Source: Acinetobacter haemolyticus CIP 64.3 = MTCC 9819
Lineage (GTDB): Bacteria > Pseudomonadota > Gammaproteobacteria > Pseudomonadales > Moraxellaceae
Reading direction: 5' to 3'
Length of the DNA stretch: 64,000 nucleotides
NCBI RefSeq assembly: GCF_000369065.1
Contig: NZ_KB849800.1
Coordinates: forward strand, 512,044-576,043
Positions 1-9,120 of the stretch are shown in pieces. The notes under the pieces are model-generated. The model did no database searches. It saw only the letters and a program-made list of their open reading frames with translations, and was not told where the DNA came from. The translations under genes and the position numbers were made by a program. Numbering within the stretch: the first letter of the stretch is position 1; every line of letters starts with the position of its first letter.

Positions 1-214
1 GTCTCGATTGTTCCGATAATAATCATGCATATATATGACTGATTATTATATTAAGATAAGTGCACAAGAATATAGCACTAGTTCATGCTTTCGCCCAGTC
101 AAAATAGCTTATTTTCACTGAATGATACGACTTATTGACAAATTATTTTCAACTAAAAATGAAGGGTTAAAGTCGTAAATTATCGCTGTAAATGTAAGAT
201 CTTGCGGTTGACAG

Positions 215-3064
215 TTAGCTATGCTGCTGTAGAAATTTGGTTGCGTCTAAAGCGGTCAATGGCTTGGCAAATAGATAACCCTGCAAGATGTCACAATTTT
301 GTTTTTGCAAGTAGTCTCTTTGCGCTTCAGTTTCCACACCTTCCGCTACAACTTTTAAGCCAATGGTTTTGCCCATGGCGATCATGGCATTTACGATCGC
401 ATCTTGTTTAGAGTTACCAATCTTAGAAATAAAAGCTCGGTCAATTTTTAATGTATCAATAGGATATTCAGTTAAATAGGCGAGGGATGAATATCCAGTT
501 CCAAAATCATCTAATGCGATTGAGATATGGCGATCTTTTAATGCTTCTAATACCGTTTTCACCGTTTCAGTATTCTCTAAGAATGCAGACTCTGTGATTT
601 CTAATTCTAGATTATGACCAGAGATTTTATATTGCGATAAAATCGTATCCACATCATGTAATAATTGCCCACGGAGAACTTGTTGTACAACGATGTTGAC
701 TGCAATATGGACTTGGGGATAACCCAGCTCAATCCATCTCTGTAATTGTTTTGCTGCCTGATGTAATACAAATTGTCCGATATCAGAAATTAAGCTGGTG
801 CTTTCTGCCAATGGAATAAAGATATCAGGCATGATCAGCCCTTTACTTGGGTGCTCCCAGCGTATAAGTGCTTCGAAACCATTCACCAGATTATCGTGTG
901 TAGTCATTTTGGGTTGATAGTAAACGACAAGCTCATTGTTTTGGATTGCTTTTCTTAGATCAAGTTCTAAATCAGAATACTGTGCCGCTAAGTTAGCTCT
1001 TTCATTTGAATAGTAACGAATAGTGTTGCCGCCTAAACGCTTAGCCTCATTCAATGCCTGTTCTGCATGAGTATTTAAATTATCGACTTGACGACCATGC
1101 TCAGGAAACATCGCTACACCGATGGAAACACTCACAAAGTACTCTTGGTCAGCAATATAAAATGGTTGGCTGAAGTTCTCGACAATATTGTTACACAATT
1201 GATGAATAGGTGGGTGTAAAGGGGACATTTCATAAATAATCGCAAAATCATCAGCACTTAAATGCGCAACCAATAATGCATCGATATTGCTAATACGTAA
1301 TCGCTGCGCGACTTGTTTAAGCAATTCATTGCCAGCTTGATTACTGACCAGTTCATTGAGTGTCCGAAAGCGATCTATGTTCAAACGAATGACAGCGAGA
1401 TGTTGTATGGCTGCTTCATTCACTAGATATTGATGCAGTTGCTGCTGATAATAGAACCGATTTGGCAAGTCCGTTAGTGTGTCGTAGTTGGTAAGATAAG
1501 ATAATCTTTGTTCCTGATGCTTTCGTTCAGTTTGATCAGAAACGATACCGATATAATTGATTACTCGATCTTGTTCATCTTTAACTGCATTAATATGCAT
1601 CCACAAGAAACATGATTTTTCTGAATGATAGGTTTCTTGGAACTCTCCCTCATATTCGTGTTCATGAGCTAAAGTGTCTAAAATCGAAAGTTGGAAGTTT
1701 TGGTGGTGCAGCTTATTTTGCTTTGTAATTTCAAAAAGTTGCTTGCCTAAAATGACTTGTTTATCAAGTTCGGTAATTTGTTCATATTTAGGGTTCACCT
1801 CAATGTAATTAAAATTTTCATCGAGTATGAAAATTCCTTCAGAAGCTTGTTCAAATACGCTTGCAGAAAGTTTAAGTCGTTCTTGGTCTTTACGCTCTTG
1901 GTTAATATCTCGATGAATGCCAACCATTCGTAAAGGTGTTTGATCTTCAGGATGACGTTGGATCACTTGTCCTACATCGTGAATCCAAGACCATTCACCA
2001 TTTGGACGTTTAATACGGTAAGTTTCTTCATAGCGTAAGGTTTCACCACATATATGATGGTATAAGGCATTTTTTACGCGTTCGATATCATCAGGATGAA
2101 CAATCTTATGCAGTAGCGTGTAGTGATTTTCAGAATCTCTTTTGACTGCTTGGCTATGGGTATTGGTGACACCAACAGTTTGGTTTTCTAAGTTCCATTC
2201 CCAAGGGCGGATACCGGCTGTCTCATGTGCAAAAGCTAAGTTTTGACGATGTTCTTCTAAACTTTCATTCATTTGAGTGAGATCATAAGTACGATCACGT
2301 ACTTTTTGTTCTAACAAATGGTTATTGAATTGTAGTTGAGCTTCGATGTCCTTGGATTTATTTACTTCATGTTGTAACTGTTGACACAGCTCCTCAGTCC
2401 ATTGATTGTGCTGCTCTGCAACATCGACTAATTGCTTATTTTTCTCAAGCACTTGAGATAGATGCTTATGAATCTTGAAAGTGGCATGTGCGCATAATAA
2501 AGTTGCAAAAAAGGTGAAGTAATATGCGAGGTAAAACAAGGTGTGTTGATGATCCCGAGATAACAAATGTGAAATAATCAAGGGCAGAACGCTTGGAAGA
2601 AAAAACAGAAAGAAATAACGAATATGCTGAGTAAGAAATGTTAGCGCGATGATATGTGAGGTTGTTAATAATAGCGCAGTTAATGTCAGAATATGTGATC
2701 CAGTTAGTTGTGGAACCTCATGTATCAGGTAATACGTAATAATGATGGAGTTGATACCGAGCAACAAACCAGTGCTAAAACAAACAATTTGGAATAAAAC
2801 ATGACTTCTTTTAATAAAGGCTGGAGATGAATAACACTTCAAGGAAAAACGGCACAAAAAAAAGAAAATTAGAAGAAAAACGGCAGTGATGCTAATCCAA
2901 GCGGTAAAGATATTTGGAGTAAAAGAATAGAAAAGACCAAATAATGCATAGTCTAAAACACATATACCCAATACGCTAAGAACAAAGGATCTGATATGGC
3001 TAGAGTAATTAATTTGATCCGTATAGATAAATGGCGCTAAACCTTGTTTCTGAACCCCAGACAT
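215..3064 (-). CDS. Membrane-anchored PAS-PAS-GGDEF-EAL protein, probable c-di-GMP phosphodiesterase
   Basis: Predicted cyclic-di-GMP turnover protein of 949 residues. About seven hydrophobic segments fill residues 25-190. A short coiled coil (about 205-280) follows, then two PAS domains with PAC tails (about 285-395 and 400-515), a GGDEF domain (about 525-680) and an EAL domain (about 695-945). The GGDEF signature is degenerate: it reads HLSADDF near residue 605. The EAL domain looks intact, with FEALIRW near 730, DDFGTGYSS near 854 and EGVET near 909. From family knowledge it should hydrolyse c-di-GMP, with the degenerate GGDEF perhaps acting as a GTP sensor; that role is inferred. It stands alone on the minus strand, downstream of rsmE with a 112-bp gap. 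The input signal is not evident. Confidence 0.9.
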   Translation of the reverse strand: MSGVQKQGLAPFIYTDQINYSSHIRSFVLSVLGICVLDYALFGLFYSFTPNIFTAWISITAVFLLIFFFLCRFSLKCYSSPAFIKRSHVLFQIVCFSTGLLLGINSIIITYYLIHEVPQLTGSHILTLTALLLTTSHIIALTFLTQHIRYFFLFFLPSVLPLIISHLLSRDHQHTLFYLAYYFTFFATLLCAHATFKIHKHLSQVLEKNKQLVDVAEQHNQWTEELCQQLQHEVNKSKDIEAQLQFNNHLLEQKVRDRTYDLTQMNESLEEHRQNLAFAHETAGIRPWEWNLENQTVGVTNTHSQAVKRDSENHYTLLHKIVHPDDIERVKNALYHHICGETLRYEETYRIKRPNGEWSWIHDVGQVIQRHPEDQTPLRMVGIHRDINQERKDQERLKLSASVFEQASEGIFILDENFNYIEVNPKYEQITELDKQVILGKQLFEITKQNKLHHQNFQLSILDTLAHEHEYEGEFQETYHSEKSCFLWMHINAVKDEQDRVINYIGIVSDQTERKHQEQRLSYLTNYDTLTDLPNRFYYQQQLHQYLVNEAAIQHLAVIRLNIDRFRTLNELVSNQAGNELLKQVAQRLRISNIDALLVAHLSADDFAIIYEMSPLHPPIHQLCNNIVENFSQPFYIADQEYFVSVSIGVAMFPEHGRQVDNLNTHAEQALNEAKRLGGNTIRYYSNERANLAAQYSDLELDLRKAIQNNELVVYYQPKMTTHDNLVNGFEALIRWEHPSKGLIMPDIFIPLAESTSLISDIGQFVLHQAAKQLQRWIELGYPQVHIAVNIVVQQVLRGQLLHDVDTILSQYKISGHNLELEITESAFLENTETVKTVLEALKDRHISIALDDFGTGYSSLAYLTEYPIDTLKIDRAFISKIGNSKQDAIVNAMIAMGKTIGLKVVAEGVETEAQRDYLQKQNCDILQGYLFAKPLTALDATKFLQQHS

Positions 3065-3176
3065 ACAAGAATAATCCTTTTCTTTTATCAGTACCTACAG
3101 TCTTTATTCTTTGTAAACTATAGCGTTGAGTTTATTTAAATTAACGTTAAACCCATTGAAAAGCAATGTAAATGCA

Positions 3177-3896
3177 TCATTTGCTTGAAAAGTGATAGTT
3201 TAAAATAGATAGAGCAACAACGGGGGCTGTTTCCGTTCTCAAAACGCGATCACCGATACACCAGTTTTTAAATTGGTATTGGTTTGCTGTTTCGATTTCT
3301 GTTTCACTAAGTCCACCTTCTGGACCAATTAATAATGCAATATCAGGCGTACTATTCAGTAGTATATTTGTTTGATCTTTATTGGGGGCAAGTACAAAAC
3401 GAGATGTCGGTAATTCAGATTTAACCCAGTCATTAAGAGAAATAGGCGCTAGAATTTCAGGCACACGGTTCATTCCGCATTGTTCACAGGCAGCGATTGC
3501 AACAGATCGCCAATGATCCAGTTTTTTTTGGTCACGATCGTACTTTAATCGCATTTCACAGCGATCGCTGGTTAATAATTGAATTGTGGTCACGCCCAGT
3601 TCGGTGGCTTTTTGAATCGCATAATCCATACGATCACCTTTACTCATCACTTGACCCAAAACAACATTAAAAGGCGCAGTACGATCTAATTTATTAAATT
3701 GATCAATCGACACCAAAGCATTTTTTTTGTTGATTACTGTCAGAGTGACAAGATACTCGCCACCTTTCCCGTTGAAGAAGATGGCTTGTTCTTGTTCTTT
3801 TGCGCGAAGCACACGTACCCAATGATGAAACACTGATTCTGTTAGTTCGATGGTGTTGCCAGTATTTAATTCAGTTTCGATATAAAAACGATTCAT
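3177..3896 (-). CDS. rsmE: 16S rRNA (uracil-1498-N3)-methyltransferase RsmE
   Basis: SAM-dependent SPOUT-class enzyme that methylates N3 of U1498 in 16S rRNA. At 239 residues it has the usual family length. The knotted C-terminal SAM site shows LIGPEGGLSETE near residue 190 and the closing motif LRTETAPVVAL near the end. The N-terminal part fits the PUA-like RNA-binding domain (HHWVRVLR near residue 25). The start lies 22 bp after the metF stop, so it is probably the last gene of the ahcY-metF-rsmE transcript. Its substrate donor (SAM) links it loosely to its neighbours. Confidence 0.95.
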   Translation of the reverse strand: MNRFYIETELNTGNTIELTESVFHHWVRVLRAKEQEQAIFFNGKGGEYLVTLTVINKKNALVSIDQFNKLDRTAPFNVVLGQVMSKGDRMDYAIQKATELGVTTIQLLTSDRCEMRLKYDRDQKKLDHWRSVAIAACEQCGMNRVPEILAPISLNDWVKSELPTSRFVLAPNKDQTNILLNSTPDIALLIGPEGGLSETEIETANQYQFKNWCIGDRVLRTETAPVVALSILNYHFSSK

Positions 3897-3918
3897 GCTT
3901 GGGTAGAGCTCTTACAAA

Positions 3919-4755
3919 TTAGTTGAGACCAAGATCGACAACGAGTTGTCGGGTTGGTTCGGTTTGGTTCATTGAATAGAAGTGAAGAGTTGGTGCGCCG
4001 CCAGCAATTAAACGTTCACAAAGTTTCAAAATCACTTCATGACCAAAAGCTTTAATGCTTGCACTGTCATCGCCGTAAGCAGAAAGCTGTTTACGAATCC
4101 AGCGCGGGATTTCAGCGCCTGTACCATCAGCAAAACGAATTAAGTTACTTGCATTGGTAATGGGCATGATCCCTGGTGCAATTGGGATATTTACCCCAGC
4201 TTTCTCAAGACGTTCAATGAAATAGAAATAAGCATCTGGATTAAAGAAGAATTGAGTGATTCCTGCATTTGCACCAGCTTGAACTTTCTCTATAAAACGC
4301 TTGATATCAGCGTCGAAGCTGTCCGCTTGTGGATGCATTTCGGGATAAGCTGCAACTTCAATATGGAAGTGATCACCTGAATGTTCACGAATAAAGCGAA
4401 CCAAGTCCTGTGCATAAGGCAACTCGCCTAAACCCACCTGACCTGAAGGTAAGTCACCACGTAGTGCTACGATGCGATCAATACCTTGAGATTTGTATAA
4501 ATCTAATAGTTCAGCAATACGCACTTTGTCATCACCGATACACGAAAGGTGAGGTGCAACAGGCGTACCTTTGCCATTAAAATCATCAATCGCAGCTAAA
4601 GTACGTTCACGGGTAGAACCACCAGCACCATAAGTAATGGAAAAGAACTCTGGATTTAGCAGTTGAAGTTCTTGATGAACAACTTTTAATTTTTCTGCAC
4701 CAGCATCAGTTTTTGGTGGGAAAAACTCAAAAGAAATAGGAACACGTTTCGTCAT
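3919..4755 (-). CDS. metF: 5,10-methylenetetrahydrofolate reductase MetF
   Basis: FAD-dependent TIM-barrel enzyme that reduces 5,10-methylene-THF to 5-methyl-THF, the methyl donor for methionine synthesis. Its 278 residues are typical of bacterial MetF. SFEFFPPKT near residue 8 holds the catalytic Glu, and TYGAGGSTRE near 40 and ALRGDLP near 98 are family signatures. It lies 74 bp downstream of ahcY with a hairpin terminator in the gap, so its expression may be a read-through fraction of ahcY expression. Together the two genes serve the activated-methyl cycle. Confidence 0.96.
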   Translation of the reverse strand: MTKRVPISFEFFPPKTDAGAEKLKVVHQELQLLNPEFFSITYGAGGSTRERTLAAIDDFNGKGTPVAPHLSCIGDDKVRIAELLDLYKSQGIDRIVALRGDLPSGQVGLGELPYAQDLVRFIREHSGDHFHIEVAAYPEMHPQADSFDADIKRFIEKVQAGANAGITQFFFNPDAYFYFIERLEKAGVNIPIAPGIMPITNASNLIRFADGTGAEIPRWIRKQLSAYGDDSASIKAFGHEVILKLCERLIAGGAPTLHFYSMNQTEPTRQLVVDLGLN

Positions 4756-4791
4756 TTCAAATCCTTTTTAAAATCGCTTGGAAATTTTTAG

Positions 4792-4822
4792 AAAAAAGGG
4801 CAGTCCGTATAACGTCTGCCCT
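4792..4822 (-). terminator. Rho-independent terminator between ahcY and metF
   Basis: On the minus strand the arm AGGGCAG (4816-4822) pairs with CTGCCCT (4797-4803) across a 12-nt loop and is followed by a run of T (4792-4797). It sits directly after the ahcY stop and ahead of the co-directional metF, so it may attenuate rather than fully end transcription. Confidence 0.75.
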
Positions 4823-4829
4823 AAGATTC

Positions 4830-6212
4830 TTAGTATTTGTAAGCGTCAGATTTGAATGGACCTTCAACAGGCACACCGAGGTAATCAGCTTGTACTTGAG
4901 TTAATTGTGTCAACACACCACCAAAGCCAACAACCATTGCCGCAGCAACTTCTTCGTCTAGTTTCTTAGGAAGTACTTCTACACGGATTGCAGCTTGCTT
5001 TTGATCAGCAGGAAGATCAGCAAATTTTTCAGCAAATAAATGCATTTGACCCAATACTTGGTTAGCGAAAGAACCATCCATCACACGTGAAGGGTGACCA
5101 GTTGCATTACCAAGATTGACTAAACGACCTTCTGAAAGAAGAATTAAGTAATTGCTTTCATCTTCTGAACGATAAACTTGGTGTACTTGTGGCTTCACTT
5201 CAACCCATTTGTAACCACGTAAATAAGCTGTGTCGATTTCAGTATCAAAGTGACCGATGTTACAAACTACTGCACCAGCTTTTAAGCTATCTAACATTGC
5301 AGCATCACATACATGGTAGTTACCAGTTGTTGTCACAACAAGATCAGTATTACCTAGTAGATCATGGTTGATGTCTTCTTTCTTACCAGTTTGTACGCCA
5401 TTTTTGTATGGAGAAACAACTTCGTAACCATCCATACAAGCTTGCATTGCACAAATTGGATCAACTTCAGTTACACGAACGATCATGCCTTCTTGACGTA
5501 AAGATTGTGCAGAACCTTTACCGACATCACCGTAACCAATCACAAGTGCACGACGACCAGAAAGTAGCATGTCAGTTGCACGTTTGATTGCATCATTTAA
5601 TGAGTGACGGCAACCGTATTTGTTATCATTCTTCGATTTGGTAATTGAATCGTTCACGTTAATTGCAGGAACTTTAAGTGAACCGTCTTTCCACATTTCT
5701 AATAGGCGTTGTACGCCTGTTGTGGTCTCTTCAGTAATGCCGTGAATACGTTCTAAAAGAGCAGGGTATTTGTCATGAACAAGTGCTGTTAAGTCACCAC
5801 CATCGTCCAAAATCATGTTGGCATCCCAAGGCTTGCCATTTACATTGATTTGTTGTTCTAAGCACCATACGTATTCTTCTTCAGTTTCGCCTTTCCAAGC
5901 GAATACTGGAATACCACGAGCAGCAATTGCCGCTGCAGCATGATCTTGTGTAGAGAAAATATTGCATGAAGTCCAACGAACTTCAGCACCGAGTTCAATC
6001 AACGTCTCAATAAGAACAGCTGTTTGGATTGTCATGTGAATACAACCCAAAATTTTTGCGCCAGCAAGAGGTTTAGCTGCTGCATAACGCTTACGTAAAC
6101 CCATCAAAGCTGGCATTTCTGCTTCAGCGAGTTTGATTTCTTTACGACCGTAGTCAGCAAGGGAAATATCAGCAACTTTATAATCTGTAAATGAAGCATT
6201 CACCGCGTTCAT
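4830..6212 (-). CDS. ahcY: S-adenosylhomocysteinase (AhcY)
   Basis: NAD-dependent hydrolase that splits S-adenosylhomocysteine into adenosine and homocysteine, removing the product inhibitor of methyltransferases. At 460 residues it has the length of proteobacterial AhcY. The NAD-binding glycine motif [12 protein letters not shown] lies near residue 225, the substrate-side stretch [14 protein letters not shown] near 195, and the protein ends in the conserved KSDAYKY. The start ATG has a strong AGGAG 7 nt upstream. Upstream is an SAH riboswitch (6252-6348), so regulation by the enzyme's own substrate is well supported. metF and rsmE follow on the same strand. Confidence 0.97.
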   Translation of the reverse strand: MNAVNASFTDYKVADISLADYGRKEIKLAEAEMPALMGLRKRYAAAKPLAGAKILGCIHMTIQTAVLIETLIELGAEVRWTSCNIFSTQDHAAAAIAARGIPVFAWKGETEEEYVWCLEQQINVNGKPWDANMILDDGGDLTALVHDKYPALLERIHGITEETTTGVQRLLEMWKDGSLKVPAINVNDSITKSKNDNKYGCRHSLNDAIKRATDMLLSGRRALVIGYGDVGKGSAQSLRQEGMIVRVTEVDPICAMQACMDGYEVVSPYKNGVQTGKKEDINHDLLGNTDLVVTTTGNYHVCDAAMLDSLKAGAVVCNIGHFDTEIDTAYLRGYKWVEVKPQVHQVYRSEDESNYLILLSEGRLVNLGNATGHPSRVMDGSFANQVLGQMHLFAEKFADLPADQKQAAIRVEVLPKKLDEEVAAAMVVGFGGVLTQLTQVQADYLGVPVEGPFKSDAYKY

Positions 6213-6251
6213 CAGGATCTCCTAGAAAAAAATAGTATGGATCGTTCTGTT

Positions 6252-6348
6252 CGCGGATGCCGTTGTTGGTTAAAACGAATGTTCAACCGATCGTCGAGCC
6301 TGGCAAGTTGATTTATAATACAAATCAAATGTCGCAGCATCCCTCGAC
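6252..6348 (-). promoter_or_regulatory. S-adenosylhomocysteine (SAH) riboswitch in the ahcY leader
   Basis: Read on the minus strand the leader contains the conserved blocks of the SAH riboswitch in order: CGAGGGATGCTGCGAC, then CCAGGCTCGACG, then CAACGGCATCC. GGATGC can pair with GCATCC to form P1. GATTT/AAATC gives an inner hairpin. GTCGAG can pair with CTCGAC in the position of the known pseudoknot, and GGTT/AACC closes a further stem. The element lies about 40 nt before the ahcY start. From the known family, SAH binding should raise ahcY expression. No tool was run, but block order and pairing fit closely. Confidence 0.85.
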
Positions 6349-6354
6349 TAGGAC

Positions 6355-6360
6355 ATTATA
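6355..6360 (-). promoter_or_regulatory. Promoter -10 element for ahcY
   Basis: A perfect TATAAT on the minus strand ends about 6 nt before the first conserved base of the SAH riboswitch, as expected if transcription starts at the aptamer. No convincing -35 was seen at 17 bp; TTGGAA lies 20 bp upstream. Confidence 0.6.
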
Positions 6361-6527
6361 ATACTTGGAAAATAGTTTTGTTCCAATGATATTTTTTAGG
6401 AGATGGCTAGAAAATGAAGCTTTGATCTTGGGTCTTATTGAAGTTGTAAATTATTTTTATATACATCAATCAAGGATTCCAAATCCCTTTGAAATCCTAA
6501 GATCGTTATAAAGCTGTAAATAAGTCA

Positions 6528-6734
6528 TTATGCTTTTAGGTGGTCTTCAAATTCTTCACCGAGTTGCATTGCTAAAGCATTGCCAGATAGATCGCCAGTG
6601 ACTAAGCCATATTCTTTTTTAAAGCTAAAGGTAAAACCACGATTATCTGTCAGATTTTTAACTGAATATCCTAATTTTTCTAACCAAATACGAAACGCCA
6701 ATAAATTTTTTGCTTTAACAACTCTGTTTTTCAT
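6528..6734 (-). CDS. Small hypothetical protein, 68 residues
   Basis: I do not recognise this protein. It is a small basic-to-neutral soluble protein without signal peptide or membrane segment. The start has an excellent AAGGAG 8-9 nt upstream, which supports it as real. It is isolated between ahcY (315 bp away) and gloB (about 300 bp away) on the same strand. The stretch 6361-6527 downstream of it carries only AT-rich sequence and the ahcY promoter. Confidence 0.6.
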   Translation of the reverse strand: MKNRVVKAKNLLAFRIWLEKLGYSVKNLTDNRGFTFSFKKEYGLVTGDLSGNALAMQLGEEFEDHLKA

Positions 6735-6963
6735 ACGAGAACTCCTTGTGAACCTGTAATTATTAATAAGGGTAGGTTAAAAATTTTTAAAGGGGCATTA
6801 GATAGATTTATTTTTCCGCGTGTAAGTAATGTAAAAATAGAGTAATTTCCACCTGCAGGAATTCATCTATAATTTTTATAAGTTACTGTAAATTTAGAGA
6901 AAAATAAATATTTTTTTTAGATTTTTTGAATATTAAATTAATAAAAATTTTATCTTTAAATGT

Positions 6964-7013
6964 AAAAAAAGATTTCACTTTCCACTTTGGTTATATCGTA
7001 AAAAGTGAAATCT
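6964..7013 (-). terminator. Terminator downstream of gloB
   Basis: A perfect 12-bp inverted repeat, AGATTTCACTTT (6970-6981) and AAAGTGAAATCT (7002-7013), has a 20-nt loop. On the minus strand it is followed by seven T, just after the gloB stop. The remaining intergenic DNA to 6735 is very AT-rich and shows no gene. Confidence 0.75.
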
Positions 7014-7032
7014 ATGTGATTTGGTGAGATCT

Positions 7033-7770
7033 TTAGAACTGGTCTTTTAGATGACGGATTCGTGCAAACTCTTCAGCGCTTTCTGTCCTCAAGAAGGGAT
7101 TCGTTGCGAGTTCTAATTCTATGGTACTCGGGAGCGTAATTTGATTGGTTTCTCGTAATGCCCTAACTTGTTTCATCCTTTCTTGTAATGCGACGTTATG
7201 CGGTTCTATAGTGATCGCAAATTCAGCATTGGCAAGCGTGTATTCATGTGTACAGTATACTTTAGTTTGGATAGGCAGGGCTGCTAACCTATTTAATGAA
7301 TGGTACATTTGTTCAGCCGTACCTTCAAACAGACGTCCACATCCCATTGCAAACAATGTATCACCACAAAAAAGTGCATCAATGGCTTCAATGAAGTAAA
7401 CGATATGCCCCAATGTATGGCCAGGCGTTGCAATGATTTCAACTTTTAAATCATTAAAGTGAAAATGATCATCTTGTTGCAGTGGGTTGGAGATAAAAGA
7501 AATTTTGCTCAGCTCATCTCTAGGGCCATACACTGCAATATTTTCATTAGCGGATAAATCCTCTACTCCACCCGTATGATCGGGGTGCCAATGCGTGAGC
7601 CAAATTTGTTGTAGCTGCAAATGATGTTGTTCACAAAAATCTTTGACTAAACTTGCTTCTGTTGGATCAATCGCCACAACTTGTTTTGTCGTTGTATCTT
7701 CCAATAACCATATATAGTTTTTTAAGGCATTTTGTACGTCAATCGCATGGATTTTATAATGCATAGCCAA
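7033..7770 (-). CDS. gloB: Hydroxyacylglutathione hydrolase (glyoxalase II)
   Basis: Metallo-beta-lactamase-fold thioesterase that hydrolyses S-lactoylglutathione to lactate and glutathione in methylglyoxal detoxification. It has 245 residues. The metal-binding motif is THWHPDHTGG near residue 58; the family more often has THHHxDH, but all four metal ligands are present. Further ligands are in TPGHTLGH near 114, FCGDTLFAMGCGR near 135 and CTHEYT near 173. The C-terminal GloB domain is present. It is monocistronic with its own terminator. Confidence 0.92.
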   Translation of the reverse strand: MAMHYKIHAIDVQNALKNYIWLLEDTTTKQVVAIDPTEASLVKDFCEQHHLQLQQIWLTHWHPDHTGGVEDLSANENIAVYGPRDELSKISFISNPLQQDDHFHFNDLKVEIIATPGHTLGHIVYFIEAIDALFCGDTLFAMGCGRLFEGTAEQMYHSLNRLAALPIQTKVYCTHEYTLANAEFAITIEPHNVALQERMKQVRALRETNQITLPSTIELELATNPFLRTESAEEFARIRHLKDQF

Positions 7771-8133
7771 TTCCTAAATCATTGTTTCATGTGGTTATTG
7801 CCAGTAAGATGATAGAGCGTCATCAACTTTTGCTAGTGTAAGTGTAAATTTCTTATCATGCAAAGTGAGCATCGAAGAGGGTATGGATGATGACTGTTTT
7901 GGACAGATAGTGACGACAAGAATAAGTGAAAATCTTTATGATTGACAAGGGGGCGGTTTTCGATAAATATGAAATAAAAGTTTTATAAGTTAATGATTTA
8001 TATTCATCTTTAGATTTATATTTTATTTAAAAATGCTAAATGATTTTCGTGATTAGATTTAACAATATAAATACATAGGATTGATTAAAGGACGATGAGT
8101 TTATAAATCATAAAGAACAAGCGAGGGGGTGCT
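7771..8133. other. Intergenic region between divergent gloB and the 8134 gene
   Basis: This AT-rich stretch must hold the promoters for both divergent genes. No convincing hairpin, repeat or small gene was found. The only clear site is the Shine-Dalgarno AGGGGGTG just before 8134. Confidence 0.5.
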
Positions 8134-9120
8134 ATGTCGGATTTAAAAGACCATGAAGTGGTCAGTATTTTTAAGCAATATTTATATCCGCTATCTGCCA
8201 AACTCACCGAAATGTTGAATGAACATTTTAGCCATCAAACTGAACGTCGAGGTTGTGGATATACGCAGGCAACACGGGTAATCGCTGAGTTTGTATCACA
8301 GCCGCGTGATGCGTTGGGGTTTCAGGATTTACGTATTTTTGATGATTACGATACGAAAGGATTAAGAAATATTTTAAGTCAAGCAGCCTCATACGGGCTT
8401 GAGTTAACAACATGGCGGAATCTTGATATTCATGTTGATGTTCAGCAAAGCCTAAAACGTTTAAATCCAGATGATGGCTATACGCAGAACTTACAGCAGG
8501 AAGTTGATTTTCAAGCCAAACTTAGAACACTTTATCAATATGCTGAGCGAGAAGAAAGTAGACTCATTTGTCAGTTACTTGCAGATATTATCCTTCCTCA
8601 AGATGTTCAACATATTGAAATAATTGAATGCCAAGCTTTAGAGGAAAAACCTAAGGTTGGCTCGTGTCCGATGGCAGAAAAATTCTTCTTGAGAATTGCA
8701 CATCATCGTCTATTGAGACAAGGTGAAATTAATATTTTCGTCGATGAGCATGATCAGCCAGTCATGATGGAAAAGATGAATATGGGGGATAATCACTCTT
8801 GTATTAGTCTGGTTCCTTTACTTATGAATGGTGTGCGCTTACCAGCGGGGAGCCTTTTCTCTACAAACTATGAGATTGAGCCGCTAGAAAAGAATAAAAA
8901 CAAACAATATAAAGGTTATGTGATCCCCATTTCTTCAATGAAAGGTTTTTGGTTTCTACGACTGACGACACTGGCGGTTTCTCCTGAAAATCGAGCGCGT
9001 GCATTCGGATATCATTTTAAACAACAAGTTGATAATGGATTATTTCGACCCGATACGACTGAATTGAGTCAATTGATGGAAATTGCTCAAGATCAAATCT
9101 ATGTAGGAAATCCATGCTAA
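8134..9120 (+). CDS. Hypothetical protein, 328 residues, coupled to a deacetylase-fold gene
   Basis: I do not recognise a family. The protein has no signal peptide or membrane segments and looks cytoplasmic. Cys, His and Asp/Glu residues are scattered without a recognisable metal motif. A strong AGGGGGTG precedes the ATG. Its stop overlaps the start of the histone-deacetylase-like gene (ATGCTAA, 9114-9120), so the two are probably translationally coupled. The partner being frameshifted raises the question of whether this gene still has a function. Confidence 0.75.
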   Translation: MSDLKDHEVVSIFKQYLYPLSAKLTEMLNEHFSHQTERRGCGYTQATRVIAEFVSQPRDALGFQDLRIFDDYDTKGLRNILSQAASYGLELTTWRNLDIHVDVQQSLKRLNPDDGYTQNLQQEVDFQAKLRTLYQYAEREESRLICQLLADIILPQDVQHIEIIECQALEEKPKVGSCPMAEKFFLRIAHHRLLRQGEINIFVDEHDQPVMMEKMNMGDNHSCISLVPLLMNGVRLPAGSLFSTNYEIEPLEKNKNKQYKGYVIPISSMKGFWFLRLTTLAVSPENRARAFGYHFKQQVDNGLFRPDTTELSQLMEIAQDQIYVGNPC

